Positions 27,469 through 35,425 of a stretch of DNA of 64,000 bases are shown in pieces. Location: contig JAEWDK010000020.1 of NCBI GenBank assembly GCA_023390175.1, positions 186,001-250,000 on the forward strand, in the 5' to 3' direction. Every line of letters starts with the position of its first letter. The first letter of the stretch is position 1. Source of the DNA: Bacillota bacterium (lineage in GTDB: Bacteria; Bacillota; Clostridia; Oscillospirales; Acutalibacteraceae). Below the pieces are notes generated by a model. That model ran no database searches. It had not been told where the DNA came from and was given only the letters and a program-made list of their open reading frames with translations. The translations under genes and the position numbers were made by a program.

Positions 27469-27864
27469 ATGACGGTTACAAAACGGAATTTCTGGATTAT
27501 TTGGGCCTCAGTAACAATCGTATCCTTCATCGCATTTTTTGTCGGCATTAGATTTGTACTGAACAGCACGGTTCTGGCGCGCAACATCATTGCGTACCTC
27601 ATTGTATCTTTGATTTTCGGAGCGGTTTCGTCCGCACTGTACCTGCTAAAAATGAAAATCGCCAACATTTCTTTCCTCATCGGAATTTTAATCGGATTTT
27701 TCGAGATGTACCGTGTGTTTTGGAGCGACCTGAGCGGATGGGAGGATTTGGCCGGATTCATGTCGATGTTCCTTTGGACCGGAATCGGGCTGGGCGTGGG
27801 TGTACTGGCGCAGCTGGGCCGATATTTTTACTTGAAATTCCGTTCGCGCGAAAATAAGGAATAG
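27469..27864 (+). CDS. Small membrane protein of unknown function
   Basis: A 131-residue protein with four hydrophobic segments (about 8-28, 36-58, 61-82 and 94-117) and a basic tail (KFRSRENKE). I do not recognise the family. AAGGAAGG precedes the ATG. It stands between the hydrolase and a 55-residue gene, all on the plus strand. Confidence 0.75.
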   Translation: MTVTKRNFWIIWASVTIVSFIAFFVGIRFVLNSTVLARNIIAYLIVSLIFGAVSSALYLLKMKIANISFLIGILIGFFEMYRVFWSDLSGWEDLAGFMSMFLWTGIGLGVGVLAQLGRYFYLKFRSRENKE

Positions 27865-27973
27865 CAAAATTTTCGGCATAAAATATGGCTGTCACGATTT
27901 CCCTTCTGTATTTGCGGCAATTCCTCACAAACTATTCTAGACCCTAAACAGCAGACTTTCGTGAGGTGATATT

Positions 27974-28141
27974 ATGTCAGAAACCATTCATTTATGTTTA
28001 TCCGATTTATTAGATCAGGATTTATCAAGCTATGAATATTTTCATTCACTGCCCCAGGATGTGCAGCAAAAGGTCGAGGCCAGCGACGTGCGTTCCTTTG
28101 ACCAAATGCAGTCCTATGTGGCTAAATTAAAAAAATCATAA
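27974..28141 (+). CDS. Small conserved-looking protein, 55 residues
   Basis: An ATG at 27974 with GAGGTG six bases upstream opens a 55-codon frame ending in TAA at 28141. It encodes a soluble, acidic-then-basic peptide containing LSSYEYFHSLPQDVQQKVEA. A strong terminator follows within eight bases, which supports a real gene. The Leu-Pro-x-x-Val-x-x-Lys-Val-Glu helix resembles small spore or stress peptides of Clostridia in style only; function unknown. Confidence 0.65.
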   Translation: MSETIHLCLSDLLDQDLSSYEYFHSLPQDVQQKVEASDVRSFDQMQSYVAKLKKS

Positions 28142-28148
28142 TTCAATT

Positions 28149-28180
28149 TGAGCAGGACGGACGTTCTGCTCATTTATTTT
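28149..28180 (+). terminator. Terminator after the small gene
   Basis: A 10-bp stem (28149-28158 with 28163-28172, one G-U pair) and a 4-base loop are followed by TTTATTTT. It overlaps the last codons of the convergent FAH-family gene. Confidence 0.85.
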
Positions 28181-29058
28181 ACTGAATTGGTTAACGTGCC
28201 AATGCCGTCAATGCAGCATTCCACCACATCGCCGCTCTTCATGAACTTAGGCGGCGTAAACCCCATTCCAACACCCGCCGGGGTGCCCATGGCAATAATG
28301 GTGCCTGCTTTCAGCGTCATTCCGGCCGAAAGCTCGTGGATGACCGGCGCAATACCAGTAATAAATAAAGCGGTTGTGCTGTTTTGCCGCAGTTCGCCGT
28401 TCACTTTTGATTGAATTTGTAAAACCGGAGGCTGTTCAAACTCATCGGCGGTTACAATCCACGGCCCCTTTGGAGTAAACCCGTCAAGACTTTTCCCGAA
28501 ATACCACTGCTTGTGTGCGGTCTGAACATTTCTAGCGCTTACGTCATTCATGATGGTATATCCCAGTACATAGTCAAACGCATGCTCCAGCGCAATATTT
28601 TTCGCGTCTTTCCCGATGACAACCGCAAGTTCCGCCTCGTAATCAAGCGAATCCACAATGTCAAAGTGGCCGTCGATTTCGCCGCCGTCTGCTACCGCCC
28701 GGTTTACCCGCTTAGAAAAGTAAACCGCATCGGTGCGGTTCCGCTCAAAAACATCTTTTTTATAGCGCGCCGACTCTTGTGCATGCGCCAAAAAATTGAT
28801 TCCAAGGCAGATAATATCCTGTGCCGGAACGGGAATCGGAGCCAACAGCTTGACCTGCTCCAACGGTACAAAGTCCTTTGGATTCAGTTCTATTTTCTGC
28901 TGTATGTTTTGCAGTTCTGCCTGACCGCCGTTTTGAATGAACGAAAGCAGGTCGGGTGCAGAAACCCCTAAACCGCTGAACGGAAACACACCATTCCCGC
29001 CGGGCGACAAAACTCCGGCAGTTTCCTGACCATTGAACGAATACGTTAATAACTTCAT
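28174..29058 (-). CDS. Fumarylacetoacetate hydrolase family protein
   Basis: A 294-residue protein with an N-terminal small domain and a C-terminal FAH catalytic domain from about residue 75. The metal ligands lie in the DYEAELAVVIGKD block. Conserved blocks CLGINFLAHA, YTIMNDVSARN and TPAGVGMGFTPPKF support the family. Members hydrolyse or decarboxylate beta-keto acids, such as acylpyruvates or oxaloacetate. The substrate is unknown. AAGGAG lies seven bases before the ATG. Confidence 0.92.
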   Translation of the reverse strand: MKLLTYSFNGQETAGVLSPGGNGVFPFSGLGVSAPDLLSFIQNGGQAELQNIQQKIELNPKDFVPLEQVKLLAPIPVPAQDIICLGINFLAHAQESARYKKDVFERNRTDAVYFSKRVNRAVADGGEIDGHFDIVDSLDYEAELAVVIGKDAKNIALEHAFDYVLGYTIMNDVSARNVQTAHKQWYFGKSLDGFTPKGPWIVTADEFEQPPVLQIQSKVNGELRQNSTTALFITGIAPVIHELSAGMTLKAGTIIAMGTPAGVGMGFTPPKFMKSGDVVECCIDGIGTLTNSVK

Positions 29059-29091
29059 TTAAAATCTCCTTGATAAGTATAGTCTTGCGGC

Positions 29092-29640
29092 TCAGGTAGG
29101 CTCACCGTTCCCGGTCAGCTGCCTGAAATAAACTTCCGTATATGTCAGTTTGCCCAGCAAACGTTCCGACTTCATCAGGCTCAGCTTTGTAACATTCATC
29201 TGCATTGGGGCAATCGCTTTATCAAATTCCCGGATTTGAAAGTCTTCCTTCATAACCACTTCACGCCCAAGGGTAAGGTGCGGCCTGAACGCGCGGGCTT
29301 CGGGGGTAAACCCGGCCTTGGAAAGCTCCGACCAAAGGTGGGTGTAAACTGAATGAAGCGCCTCGCTTTTTTCCACGCCAAGCCAGAAAATATCGCCCCC
29401 GTCGCGCTGAAATTTGCCAAGGCCGCCGACAGAAAGCAAAAACGGCTCGGCGTTCACCCCGCCCATTGCCTGTTTTACCGCATCCAGCTTCACTGTTTCG
29501 CCAAGGAACGCAAGTGTAAGGTGCAAATTTTCCCTGTGGGTAAAATTGCCTTTTAACGCACCGGCCTGCAGCCTGCGTACTCCTGCACAAAGTTCATCTT
29601 TCATTTCTTCACTGAAATTGACGGCAATAAACAAACGCAT
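29092..29640 (-). CDS. thpR: RNA 2',3'-cyclic phosphodiesterase ThpR (LigT family)
   Basis: A 182-residue 2H phosphoesterase. The two His-x-Thr-x signatures are ENLHLTLAFLG (near 40) and FRPHLTLGRE (near 125). It opens RNA 2',3'-cyclic phosphates. The N-terminus MRLFIAVNFSEEMK is typical. A GGGGG purine run precedes the ATG. It is separated from the neighbouring genes by 30-50 bases in a run of minus-strand genes. Confidence 0.93.
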   Translation of the reverse strand: MRLFIAVNFSEEMKDELCAGVRRLQAGALKGNFTHRENLHLTLAFLGETVKLDAVKQAMGGVNAEPFLLSVGGLGKFQRDGGDIFWLGVEKSEALHSVYTHLWSELSKAGFTPEARAFRPHLTLGREVVMKEDFQIREFDKAIAPMQMNVTKLSLMKSERLLGKLTYTEVYFRQLTGNGEPT

Positions 29641-29692
29641 TGAAACGCCCCCACATCAAATCGTTATCCTCGCACGGAAGCAGGCCTCTTCT

Positions 29693-30199
29693 TTACCCTA
29701 AATTCCATTCCGACCAGTTGCAGCCGGCTTCAAGCAGCGCGGCAAGCTGCTCCAGCTCACGGGCGTCCTCTTCGTCAAACCGGCCGACGGACGGGCTGTC
29801 AATATCCAGCACACCCACGACACTCCCCTTTACGCAGAGCGGCACTACAATTTCGGAAGCGGAATCGCAGTCGCAGGCAATATGGCCCGGGAACCGGTGA
29901 ACATCCTCCACCACCTGTGTTTTCATTAGGGAAGCCGCCGTTCCGCAAACACCCTTGCCCACCGCAATATGCACACAGGCCGGTTTACCCTGAAACGGCC
30001 CCAACAGCAATTCACCCCCGTGCATGAGGTAAAAGCCAACCCAATTAATATCGCGCAGCGCACCGTGAAGCAGCGCGGACGTGTTGGAAAGATTCGCGAT
30101 TACGTGGGGTTCCCCCTCCAACATTGCCTTTAGCTGCGCTTTCAGCAGCGAATACAGCTCGCTTTTATTTTCCGAATACATTGTATCAATCTGATCCAT
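29693..30199 (-). CDS. Free methionine-(R)-sulfoxide reductase, GAF type
   Basis: A 168-residue GAF-domain enzyme that reduces free methionine R-sulfoxide. Recognisable blocks are NWVGFYL, GPFQGKPAC, GKGVCG and HIACDCDSASE, which supply the three conserved cysteines. The Met at 30199 is chosen, because AGGAAGGA lies upstream; the frame is open back to 30238, inside ywbE. Together with the MsrA/MsrB fusion near 14.5 kb it completes reduction of both free and peptide-bound methionine sulfoxide. Confidence 0.92.
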   Translation of the reverse strand: MDQIDTMYSENKSELYSLLKAQLKAMLEGEPHVIANLSNTSALLHGALRDINWVGFYLMHGGELLLGPFQGKPACVHIAVGKGVCGTAASLMKTQVVEDVHRFPGHIACDCDSASEIVVPLCVKGSVVGVLDIDSPSVGRFDEEDARELEQLAALLEAGCNWSEWNLG

Positions 30200-30212
30200 A
30201 CTGAATTCCTTC

Positions 30213-30425
30213 CTATTTTTCAGGTGCTGCATCCACAATCAGCTGCACCCTGCCCACCATATCGTCTTCCTGCAGCATGACCTTTATGCCGTGCGGGTGG
30301 GTTGGGCTGTTGGTCAAAATCCGTTTTACATGGCCGCGTGTCAGCTTGCCCGTAGGCTGATCTTTTTTCAGAACAATGTCCACCAGTGCGCCGATTTTTA
30401 TGTTATTTCTTATTTGTCCATTCAT
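30213..30425 (-). CDS. ywbE: YwbE family protein
   Basis: A 70-residue protein matching the YwbE/DUF2196 pattern: IGALVDIVLKKDQPTGKLTRG near the start and HPHGIKVML later. Function is not established; the beta-rich form with a KOW-like feel may bind nucleic acid. GAGGAG lies nine bases before the ATG. It is 14 bases upstream of the methionine sulfoxide reductase gene and probably in one transcript with it. Confidence 0.9.
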   Translation of the reverse strand: MNGQIRNNIKIGALVDIVLKKDQPTGKLTRGHVKRILTNSPTHPHGIKVMLQEDDMVGRVQLIVDAAPEK

Positions 30426-30493
30426 TTAGTCAGTCTCCTCTATTTTCGCTAAATTTCCGCTGCGAAGCACGATTAAGTTCAGAATGTTCTTCG

Positions 30494-30853
30494 TTACCCA
30501 ACGGACGCACCAAAGGGCATCAACGCCAGCTTGGCGATTTTGAAGCACTGCAGACCAAACGGAATTCCAATGACGGTAATACAGAACAGGCCGCCAATGA
30601 CCGCTGCCTCCACCGCAAGGGCGAACCCGCCGAAGATCAGCCATAAAATATTCAGTAGCAGCGAGCCCACGCCGCCGCCGTAATATACTTCTTTTCCAAA
30701 TGGGAAGAAGGCAAGCTGTGCAAATTTAAAGCACTGCACCCCCACTGGGATTCCCACAATGGTGACACACCATAAAAGCCCCACCAGCACCCAGCTGAGC
30801 CCCATTACAAAACCGCCGATAATAAACCAGATGAAATTGCCGACACACCCCAT
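30494..30853 (-). CDS. YccF domain membrane protein
   Basis: A 119-residue protein with a duplicated YccF pattern: two halves, each with a hydrophobic pair and the motif (V/I)GIP(V/F)G(V/L)QCFK(F/I)A. Four membrane helices are expected. Function unknown. The start at 30853 has GGAGG seven bases upstream; the longer frame to 30937 has none. Confidence 0.9.
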   Translation of the reverse strand: MGCVGNFIWFIIGGFVMGLSWVLVGLLWCVTIVGIPVGVQCFKFAQLAFFPFGKEVYYGGGVGSLLLNILWLIFGGFALAVEAAVIGGLFCITVIGIPFGLQCFKIAKLALMPFGASVG

Positions 30854-31078
30854 ATTTGTTCCTCCGCCCATATCGTGCTGAAATAGTGATTTTATATTGA
30901 TTCTTTTCAATAGTATAACACAGAAACAAGGCGCCATAAAGCAATATTTCCTGTCATGCGCCCCGCATTTCCCTAATAAATATAGAACTGAACCGCTGCC
31001 GGTAAAGTATTTGCGGCAGCCGGAACAATTAAAACCAATGGTTCAGTTTTATAAAACCGATACAAGGAGGACACGAAT

Positions 31079-31570
31079 ATGCTGATTCAAGTTCCATATA
31101 ACAGGGGCAGCGCGCTGAGATACGCAAAAACATGGGCATTAAGGCGGAATCCAATGTACATGGATTTTCAAACCATGGGCGGTGATTGTACCAACTTCGC
31201 TTCCCAGTGCATTTTTGCGGGAAGCCAGGTAATGAATTACACCCCTGTTCTCGGCTGGTTTTTCGCGGGTGCCGATAACCGGACGGCATCCTGGAGCGGC
31301 GTTCCGTTTTTATACAACTTTATCACTTCAAATGCAGGGGCAGGCCCCTATGCGGTTGAAACGGACCGAAGCAATTTGGAATGCGCAGATATTATCCAGC
31401 TTGGCGACGCAACCGGGCATTTTTATCATACGCCGTTCGTGGTGCAAATTACCCCACAGGATATTTTTGTCGCGGCACACACATTCGATGCCTATATGAG
31501 GCCTTTAAGCAGCTATCAATACGAAAAAATCCGTTATCTGCACATTGAGGGAGTCAGAAAATACCAATAG
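31079..31570 (+). CDS. Amidase-domain protein (putative Amidase_6)
   Basis: A 163-residue protein resembling the amidase domain found in Clostridia cell-wall proteins. A candidate catalytic Cys lies in GGDCTNFASQC and a candidate His in ATGHFYHTPFVV. No signal peptide is present, so it may act on muropeptides inside the cell or leave at sporulation or lysis. AAGGAGG lies eight bases before the ATG. It stands alone on the plus strand between minus-strand genes. Confidence 0.8.
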   Translation: MLIQVPYNRGSALRYAKTWALRRNPMYMDFQTMGGDCTNFASQCIFAGSQVMNYTPVLGWFFAGADNRTASWSGVPFLYNFITSNAGAGPYAVETDRSNLECADIIQLGDATGHFYHTPFVVQITPQDIFVAAHTFDAYMRPLSSYQYEKIRYLHIEGVRKYQ

Positions 31571-31575
31571 GGTGC

Positions 31576-31613
31576 AAAAAGGGGCCGGAAGCTGCGCTGC
31601 TTCCGGCCCCTTT
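31576..31613. terminator. Bidirectional terminator between convergent genes
   Basis: GGGGCCGGAAGC pairs with GCTTCCGGCCCC (31581-31610), with five A on the left and three T on the right. On the minus strand it has a T5 tail and serves the DUF1905 gene better than the amidase gene. Confidence 0.8.
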
Positions 31614-31638
31614 GCCATTCAACATTTTGCTGCTGGAT

Positions 31639-31914
31639 TCACTTCTGAACCGTTCTTTCCGTAAAGACAACATGAACGCTGTCCCCCGGCTGCTTGCCGA
31701 TTTTTGCCCGGATTTCCTTTCGAATTCCAAGAATATGACACGGCGTCTTCATTCGTACAAGGCTGCCGTCATAAGGCTCCCCGTCGAAGGAAGCGGAAAC
31801 AGGCACCCTGCCTTTTCCGAACTCCGCTTTTACATCAAATGGAATTTCAATGTATGCACCGTCAATATCCGGCACTTTTTTAATTTCCGCATCAAATTCA
31901 TATACTTTTCCCAT
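31639..31914 (-). CDS. DUF1905 domain protein
   Basis: A 91-residue beta-barrel-like protein with the DUF1905 blocks GAYIEIPFDVKAEFGKGRVP and HILGIRKEIRAKIGKQPGD. Function unknown; relatives are often fused to YdeI-type domains. GAGGAG precedes the ATG. It is 30 bases downstream of the TfoX C-terminal-domain gene and likely co-transcribed with it. Confidence 0.9.
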   Translation of the reverse strand: MGKVYEFDAEIKKVPDIDGAYIEIPFDVKAEFGKGRVPVSASFDGEPYDGSLVRMKTPCHILGIRKEIRAKIGKQPGDSVHVVFTERTVQK

Positions 31915-31944
31915 AACTTCTCCTCATGGTTCCGTCAACACTGA

Positions 31945-32196
31945 TTACAGCGTTTTATGAAATTCTTTCAGTTCCTGTTTCGTCTGCTCGGAAAGCTGAT
32001 GCCAGCGAATGCCCTGCACCGCGCCTTCCAGCGCGCAAAGCATGTTCACACAGGCGGTATTGTCGCGCAGGCGGATTTTGACAAACGCTTCCCTGCTGCC
32101 AAGTTCCCGAAGCTGAGCAATCGTTTCAATTCCTGCGTCATTTAATTTTTCCTCAATTACTTTGCTGATATTCGGAAGTTTTGACAATTCGCCCAT
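31945..32196 (-). CDS. TfoX C-terminal domain protein
   Basis: An 83-residue protein carrying only the TfoX_C domain: LPNISKVIEEKLNDAGI, LRELGSREAFVKIR and MLCALEGAVQGIRWHQL. The helix-hairpin-helix-like start suggests nucleic-acid binding. The TfoX N-terminal domain of competence regulators is absent, which is common for stand-alone Firmicutes versions. An AAGGCGG site precedes the ATG. Confidence 0.9.
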   Translation of the reverse strand: MGELSKLPNISKVIEEKLNDAGIETIAQLRELGSREAFVKIRLRDNTACVNMLCALEGAVQGIRWHQLSEQTKQELKEFHKTL

Positions 32197-32307
32197 AGTC
32201 CGCCTTCTTTCAGTGTTCTCCTATTCGGCAGGCTTACCTGCCCGGTGAACGATTGCTATTATTTTATCATAGAATAAATCCCTTTGCACACTGTTTTTAC
32301 AAAATTG

Positions 32308-33195
32308 CTAAAACAGGGACAGCTGGCTGTTCCCGTACCCCTGCTTGTAAGTACTGACAATATCACGCATGTTATAAAGCAGCCCAAGGCGGTCGCATTC
32401 CGTTTTGAATATGTGCCATAAGGCCCTTGCGTTTGGGCTGCTGCACTGGTAAAACTCCCCGTACCGGCGAATATATTTTTCTTTCAGCCCGCTGTTCGGG
32501 AATTGTTCCTCTAATTTTTTGTAATACCAGTCGCGCTGGTTTTGCCGCAGCGTGACGCCAAAGGCAGGGTAAATAAACCTTGCGCCGCTGCGGTGCGCCT
32601 GACGGACAATGGCTAAAACATTCTCCTCGTTATCCTCAATAAAAGGCAGGACGGGCATGAGCAGAATTCCGGCAAAAATTCCGGATTCGGTCAGCTGGTT
32701 GATGGCTTCAAACCGCCTGGAGGAGCGGGGCGCATGGGGTTCGATTTTTTCACAAAGCGTGTCGTCCGCCGAAGTCACCGTAATTTTTGCGATAACCGGA
32801 GAAACAGATTGAATCTCCTTCAATATATCGATATCCCGTGTGATCAAATCACTTTTTGTATCGACAGCGACACCAAAACCGTAGGCGCCGACAAGCTCTA
32901 GCGCATGGCGGGTCAGTTGGAGCTCTTTTTCAAAGGGATTGTACGGGTCGCTCATGGCGCCTGTGGCAATCACACCCGTTTTCACCTTGCGGCGCAGGTC
33001 GTTTCGAATGATCTCAAGCGCGTTTGCTTTGGCACGCACACGGTCAAAGTCATCCACGTGATAGCACTCGCTGCGGCTGTCACAGTAAATGCAGCCGTGG
33101 CAGCAGCCCTTGTAGATATTCATATTATAATCGGCGCCAAACCAGCTTGTGGTTTTATTGCGGATGACGATTGTTTTGGCCGGAATCAGCTCCAT
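32308..33195 (-). CDS. SPL-family radical SAM protein
   Basis: A 295-residue radical SAM enzyme. The iron-sulfur cysteines lie in YKGCCHGCIYCDS (Cys-x3-Cys-x2-Cys). Later blocks ATGAMSDPYNPFE and YPAFGVTLRQNQRDWYYKKL match the Rv2578c/SPL-like group rather than true spore photoproduct lyase, which is longer. Substrate unknown. The start at 33195 has AAGGAG nine bases upstream; the frame is open to 33249 without one. Confidence 0.9.
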   Translation of the reverse strand: MELIPAKTIVIRNKTTSWFGADYNMNIYKGCCHGCIYCDSRSECYHVDDFDRVRAKANALEIIRNDLRRKVKTGVIATGAMSDPYNPFEKELQLTRHALELVGAYGFGVAVDTKSDLITRDIDILKEIQSVSPVIAKITVTSADDTLCEKIEPHAPRSSRRFEAINQLTESGIFAGILLMPVLPFIEDNEENVLAIVRQAHRSGARFIYPAFGVTLRQNQRDWYYKKLEEQFPNSGLKEKYIRRYGEFYQCSSPNARALWHIFKTECDRLGLLYNMRDIVSTYKQGYGNSQLSLF

Positions 33196-33265
33196 GTATT
33201 CTAGCTCCTTCAAATAAAGATATCGGATGACTGACAATTCCGGGTTCATCCGATTTCTCTTCGTG

Positions 33266-33901
33266 TTACCTTTGCCTGACCGGGTGGCGCAGCACGGTTT
33301 TCAGCTTTTCCGGTGCAGTCTTGCGTGGATCGGAAAGGTAAATTTCGTGATGGCGGCGTTCCCCGCCGCAGTCGTCGATAAAGTGATTTTCACGGATGAA
33401 TTGTTCAATTTTTTCAACGGAAGCGGGTTCGGTGCTAAACGGCCCGACATGCATCAGCTGCACACAGGGGCCTTCTTCATAGACCGCAAGCCGCGCCTTT
33501 GAAAAGTCCAGCTCCGGCTTCTTTTTTGCCGCCTGTTCGCACGCCCGGTGAAATACCTCGTCCGTTACGAACTCCGGCTGACGGATCATGGAGGTCCAGA
33601 CCCATGCGTCCCGCCTGTGCAAATCAAATTGCTGGCCGTCACCACAGCCCCAAAGACCTTCGAGCGGCGGAACGACATAGTCAAAATACCCTTCCGGCCG
33701 GCTTGCACCCATTTTGCTCATTTTAATGGTAAAGGAAAGCGCGTATAAAATTCCGACCGCGTTCTGATATTCCTCCCCGTTTGGGTCGCCGTGACCGTCC
33801 ACCATGATAAATGAAATTGCGGGCACCTGAATAAACACAGGTTCCCCTTTGGGCAGATATAAATCCGAGTACTCTTTTTTGTAATCCAGCTTGTCAGCCA
33901 T
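33266..33901 (-). CDS. GyrI-like small-molecule-binding protein
   Basis: A 211-residue protein of the GyrI-like domain family, with PAISFIMVDGHGDPNGEEYQ at the start and WTSMIRQPEFVTDEVF and LMHVGPFSTEPASVEKIEQF later. Such domains bind hydrophobic ligands or hydrolyse electrophilic drugs. There is no DNA-binding domain. It lies in one run with a second GyrI-like gene and a WYL regulator. AGGGAG precedes the ATG. Confidence 0.88.
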   Translation of the reverse strand: MADKLDYKKEYSDLYLPKGEPVFIQVPAISFIMVDGHGDPNGEEYQNAVGILYALSFTIKMSKMGASRPEGYFDYVVPPLEGLWGCGDGQQFDLHRRDAWVWTSMIRQPEFVTDEVFHRACEQAAKKKPELDFSKARLAVYEEGPCVQLMHVGPFSTEPASVEKIEQFIRENHFIDDCGGERRHHEIYLSDPRKTAPEKLKTVLRHPVRQR

Positions 33902-33920
33902 TTTGTAAGCTCCCTGTAAT

Positions 33921-34376
33921 TTAATTCAATGAAATATAAACATAGATATCCATGTTTTCGAAGTCGCTTCCGGCTTGGTATTCTTCAAAATCACAATCAA
34001 ATTTTCTGTCCAGCTTCATTTGCCAAAGTTCCGCCCAAAATTCACCCACTGCCTGCATGTTCCCATGCAGTGAAAATTTTGCGTACTTACCCGCCGGTAT
34101 GGTTTTTATGTCAAATTGACGTGGTAAATCCTGTGGGGTGCTGATTTCACAGCAGACCATCACGTCATATGAGCCGCCTGCCCCGTTTTCATAGTTTGTG
34201 TACAGCCCGATTGTATTGCCGCTGTTTTTACCCGGTATGGAGGAATATACGCCATCCGAAAAGAACTCCGTCCACAAAGTACCGATGTCGCGTGTCATGT
34301 TCGGGTCGCTGTTGCCGGTGCGGATGGTCAGCCCCGCCACGGTCTTTTGTGTTAAGGTTACAATTTCATAATTCAT
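33921..34376 (-). CDS. GyrI/AraC effector-binding domain protein
   Basis: A 151-residue stand-alone effector-binding domain, like the C-terminal part of AraC-type activators (Cass2-like). It has TVAGLTIRTGNSDPNM at the start, TIGLYTNYENGAGGSYDVMV in the middle and FWAELWQMKLDRKFDCDFEE near the end. It would bind a small cationic or hydrophobic compound. No helix-turn-helix is present. AAGGA lies before the ATG, and the next gene follows after 19 bases. Confidence 0.88.
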   Translation of the reverse strand: MNYEIVTLTQKTVAGLTIRTGNSDPNMTRDIGTLWTEFFSDGVYSSIPGKNSGNTIGLYTNYENGAGGSYDVMVCCEISTPQDLPRQFDIKTIPAGKYAKFSLHGNMQAVGEFWAELWQMKLDRKFDCDFEEYQAGSDFENMDIYVYISLN

Positions 34377-34443
34377 GATAATCCTTCTTTCTCAAGTTTT
34401 CGGCTTAAGTTTATCATGAACAACTTGACACCTGCATGTCATA

Positions 34444-35349
34444 TTACTGATACCTTTTCAGAATGTTTTTTACGCGCTCAGTCAACTCGCTGCGGATTTC
34501 GGGCGGTTCCAGCACCTGCGCCCCGCTGCCAAACGAAAGGATAAATCCGTACACCCAGTCACCCTCCGGAAAAGTCACGCTGACGGTAAAGCTGCCATCC
34601 TCGTTTTTAATAATATTTTTCTGATCAAACTCGTCATAAACGCGATACGCCAAATTAGCGTCAAGTTTTAATTTCAGCGGAATCATCTTTGCCGAGTAAG
34701 CCTGATCTGTTTGCGTGAAAACATTGCCGGGGATCGCCCGCACAAATGATTCCTGTGTAGAAACAATGCTTTTTATGCGGGAAATTTTAAATACGCGGCA
34801 GTCCTGCTTCGCCCTGCAAAAGCCGTACAGGTACCAGCCCATTCCTTTAAACAGAATTTTCAGCGGTTCCACAACGCGTTCTGTTTTTTCACCGGCCGCG
34901 CCATAGTAGTCAAAGGCAACCACTTTGCTTTGCAGAATGGCGTCTTTCAGAAGCGTAAATTTTTCGCGTTCCTGCGCGCCGCCGCCCCAATTGGAAAAGT
35001 CCACGTCAATCCAGCTGGCGCGGTCTTTCCCGAACAGCGCGGCCAGCTTTGAAAGCACCGGCTCAACGTCGGGCACACGGATAGCGCTGAGCCCCTGCAA
35101 ACTTGCCAGAATATCGTTCTGCTCCTGCTCGGATAAATAAGATTTATTCAGCACGAAGTCGTCCATCAGCCGGATTCCGCCGCCCGTGCCGCGGCTTGCA
35201 TAAACCGGAATGCCCGCCCCGCTCAGCGTGTCGATGTCACGGTAAATTGTGCGGGGGGAAACTTCGAAACGTTCCGCAAGTTCCTTTGCGGTCACGCTTT
35301 TTCGTTCCAATAAAAGATATACGATTTCAAACAGACGGTTCATCTGCAT
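34444..35349 (-). CDS. HTH-WYL transcriptional regulator (YafY type)
   Basis: A 301-residue regulator. The N-terminal helix-turn-helix spans about residues 3-57 (VTAKELAERFEVSPRTIYRD), and the WYL ligand-sensing domain follows from about 140, with FKGMGWYLYGFCRAKQDCRVFK. A WCX-like tail ends the protein. The start at 35349 begins MQMNRLFEIV; the frame continues to 35394 without a ribosome site. It probably controls the two GyrI-like genes downstream on the same strand. Confidence 0.9.
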   Translation of the reverse strand: MQMNRLFEIVYLLLERKSVTAKELAERFEVSPRTIYRDIDTLSGAGIPVYASRGTGGGIRLMDDFVLNKSYLSEQEQNDILASLQGLSAIRVPDVEPVLSKLAALFGKDRASWIDVDFSNWGGGAQEREKFTLLKDAILQSKVVAFDYYGAAGEKTERVVEPLKILFKGMGWYLYGFCRAKQDCRVFKISRIKSIVSTQESFVRAIPGNVFTQTDQAYSAKMIPLKLKLDANLAYRVYDEFDQKNIIKNEDGSFTVSVTFPEGDWVYGFILSFGSGAQVLEPPEIRSELTERVKNILKRYQ

Positions 35350-35425
35350 TTTGTTCACCCGGGCGATTGCCGCCGGCTTTCTGCTCGGCAGCACGCCAAC
35401 TTTCCGTAAAAATATCGGTCAAGAG

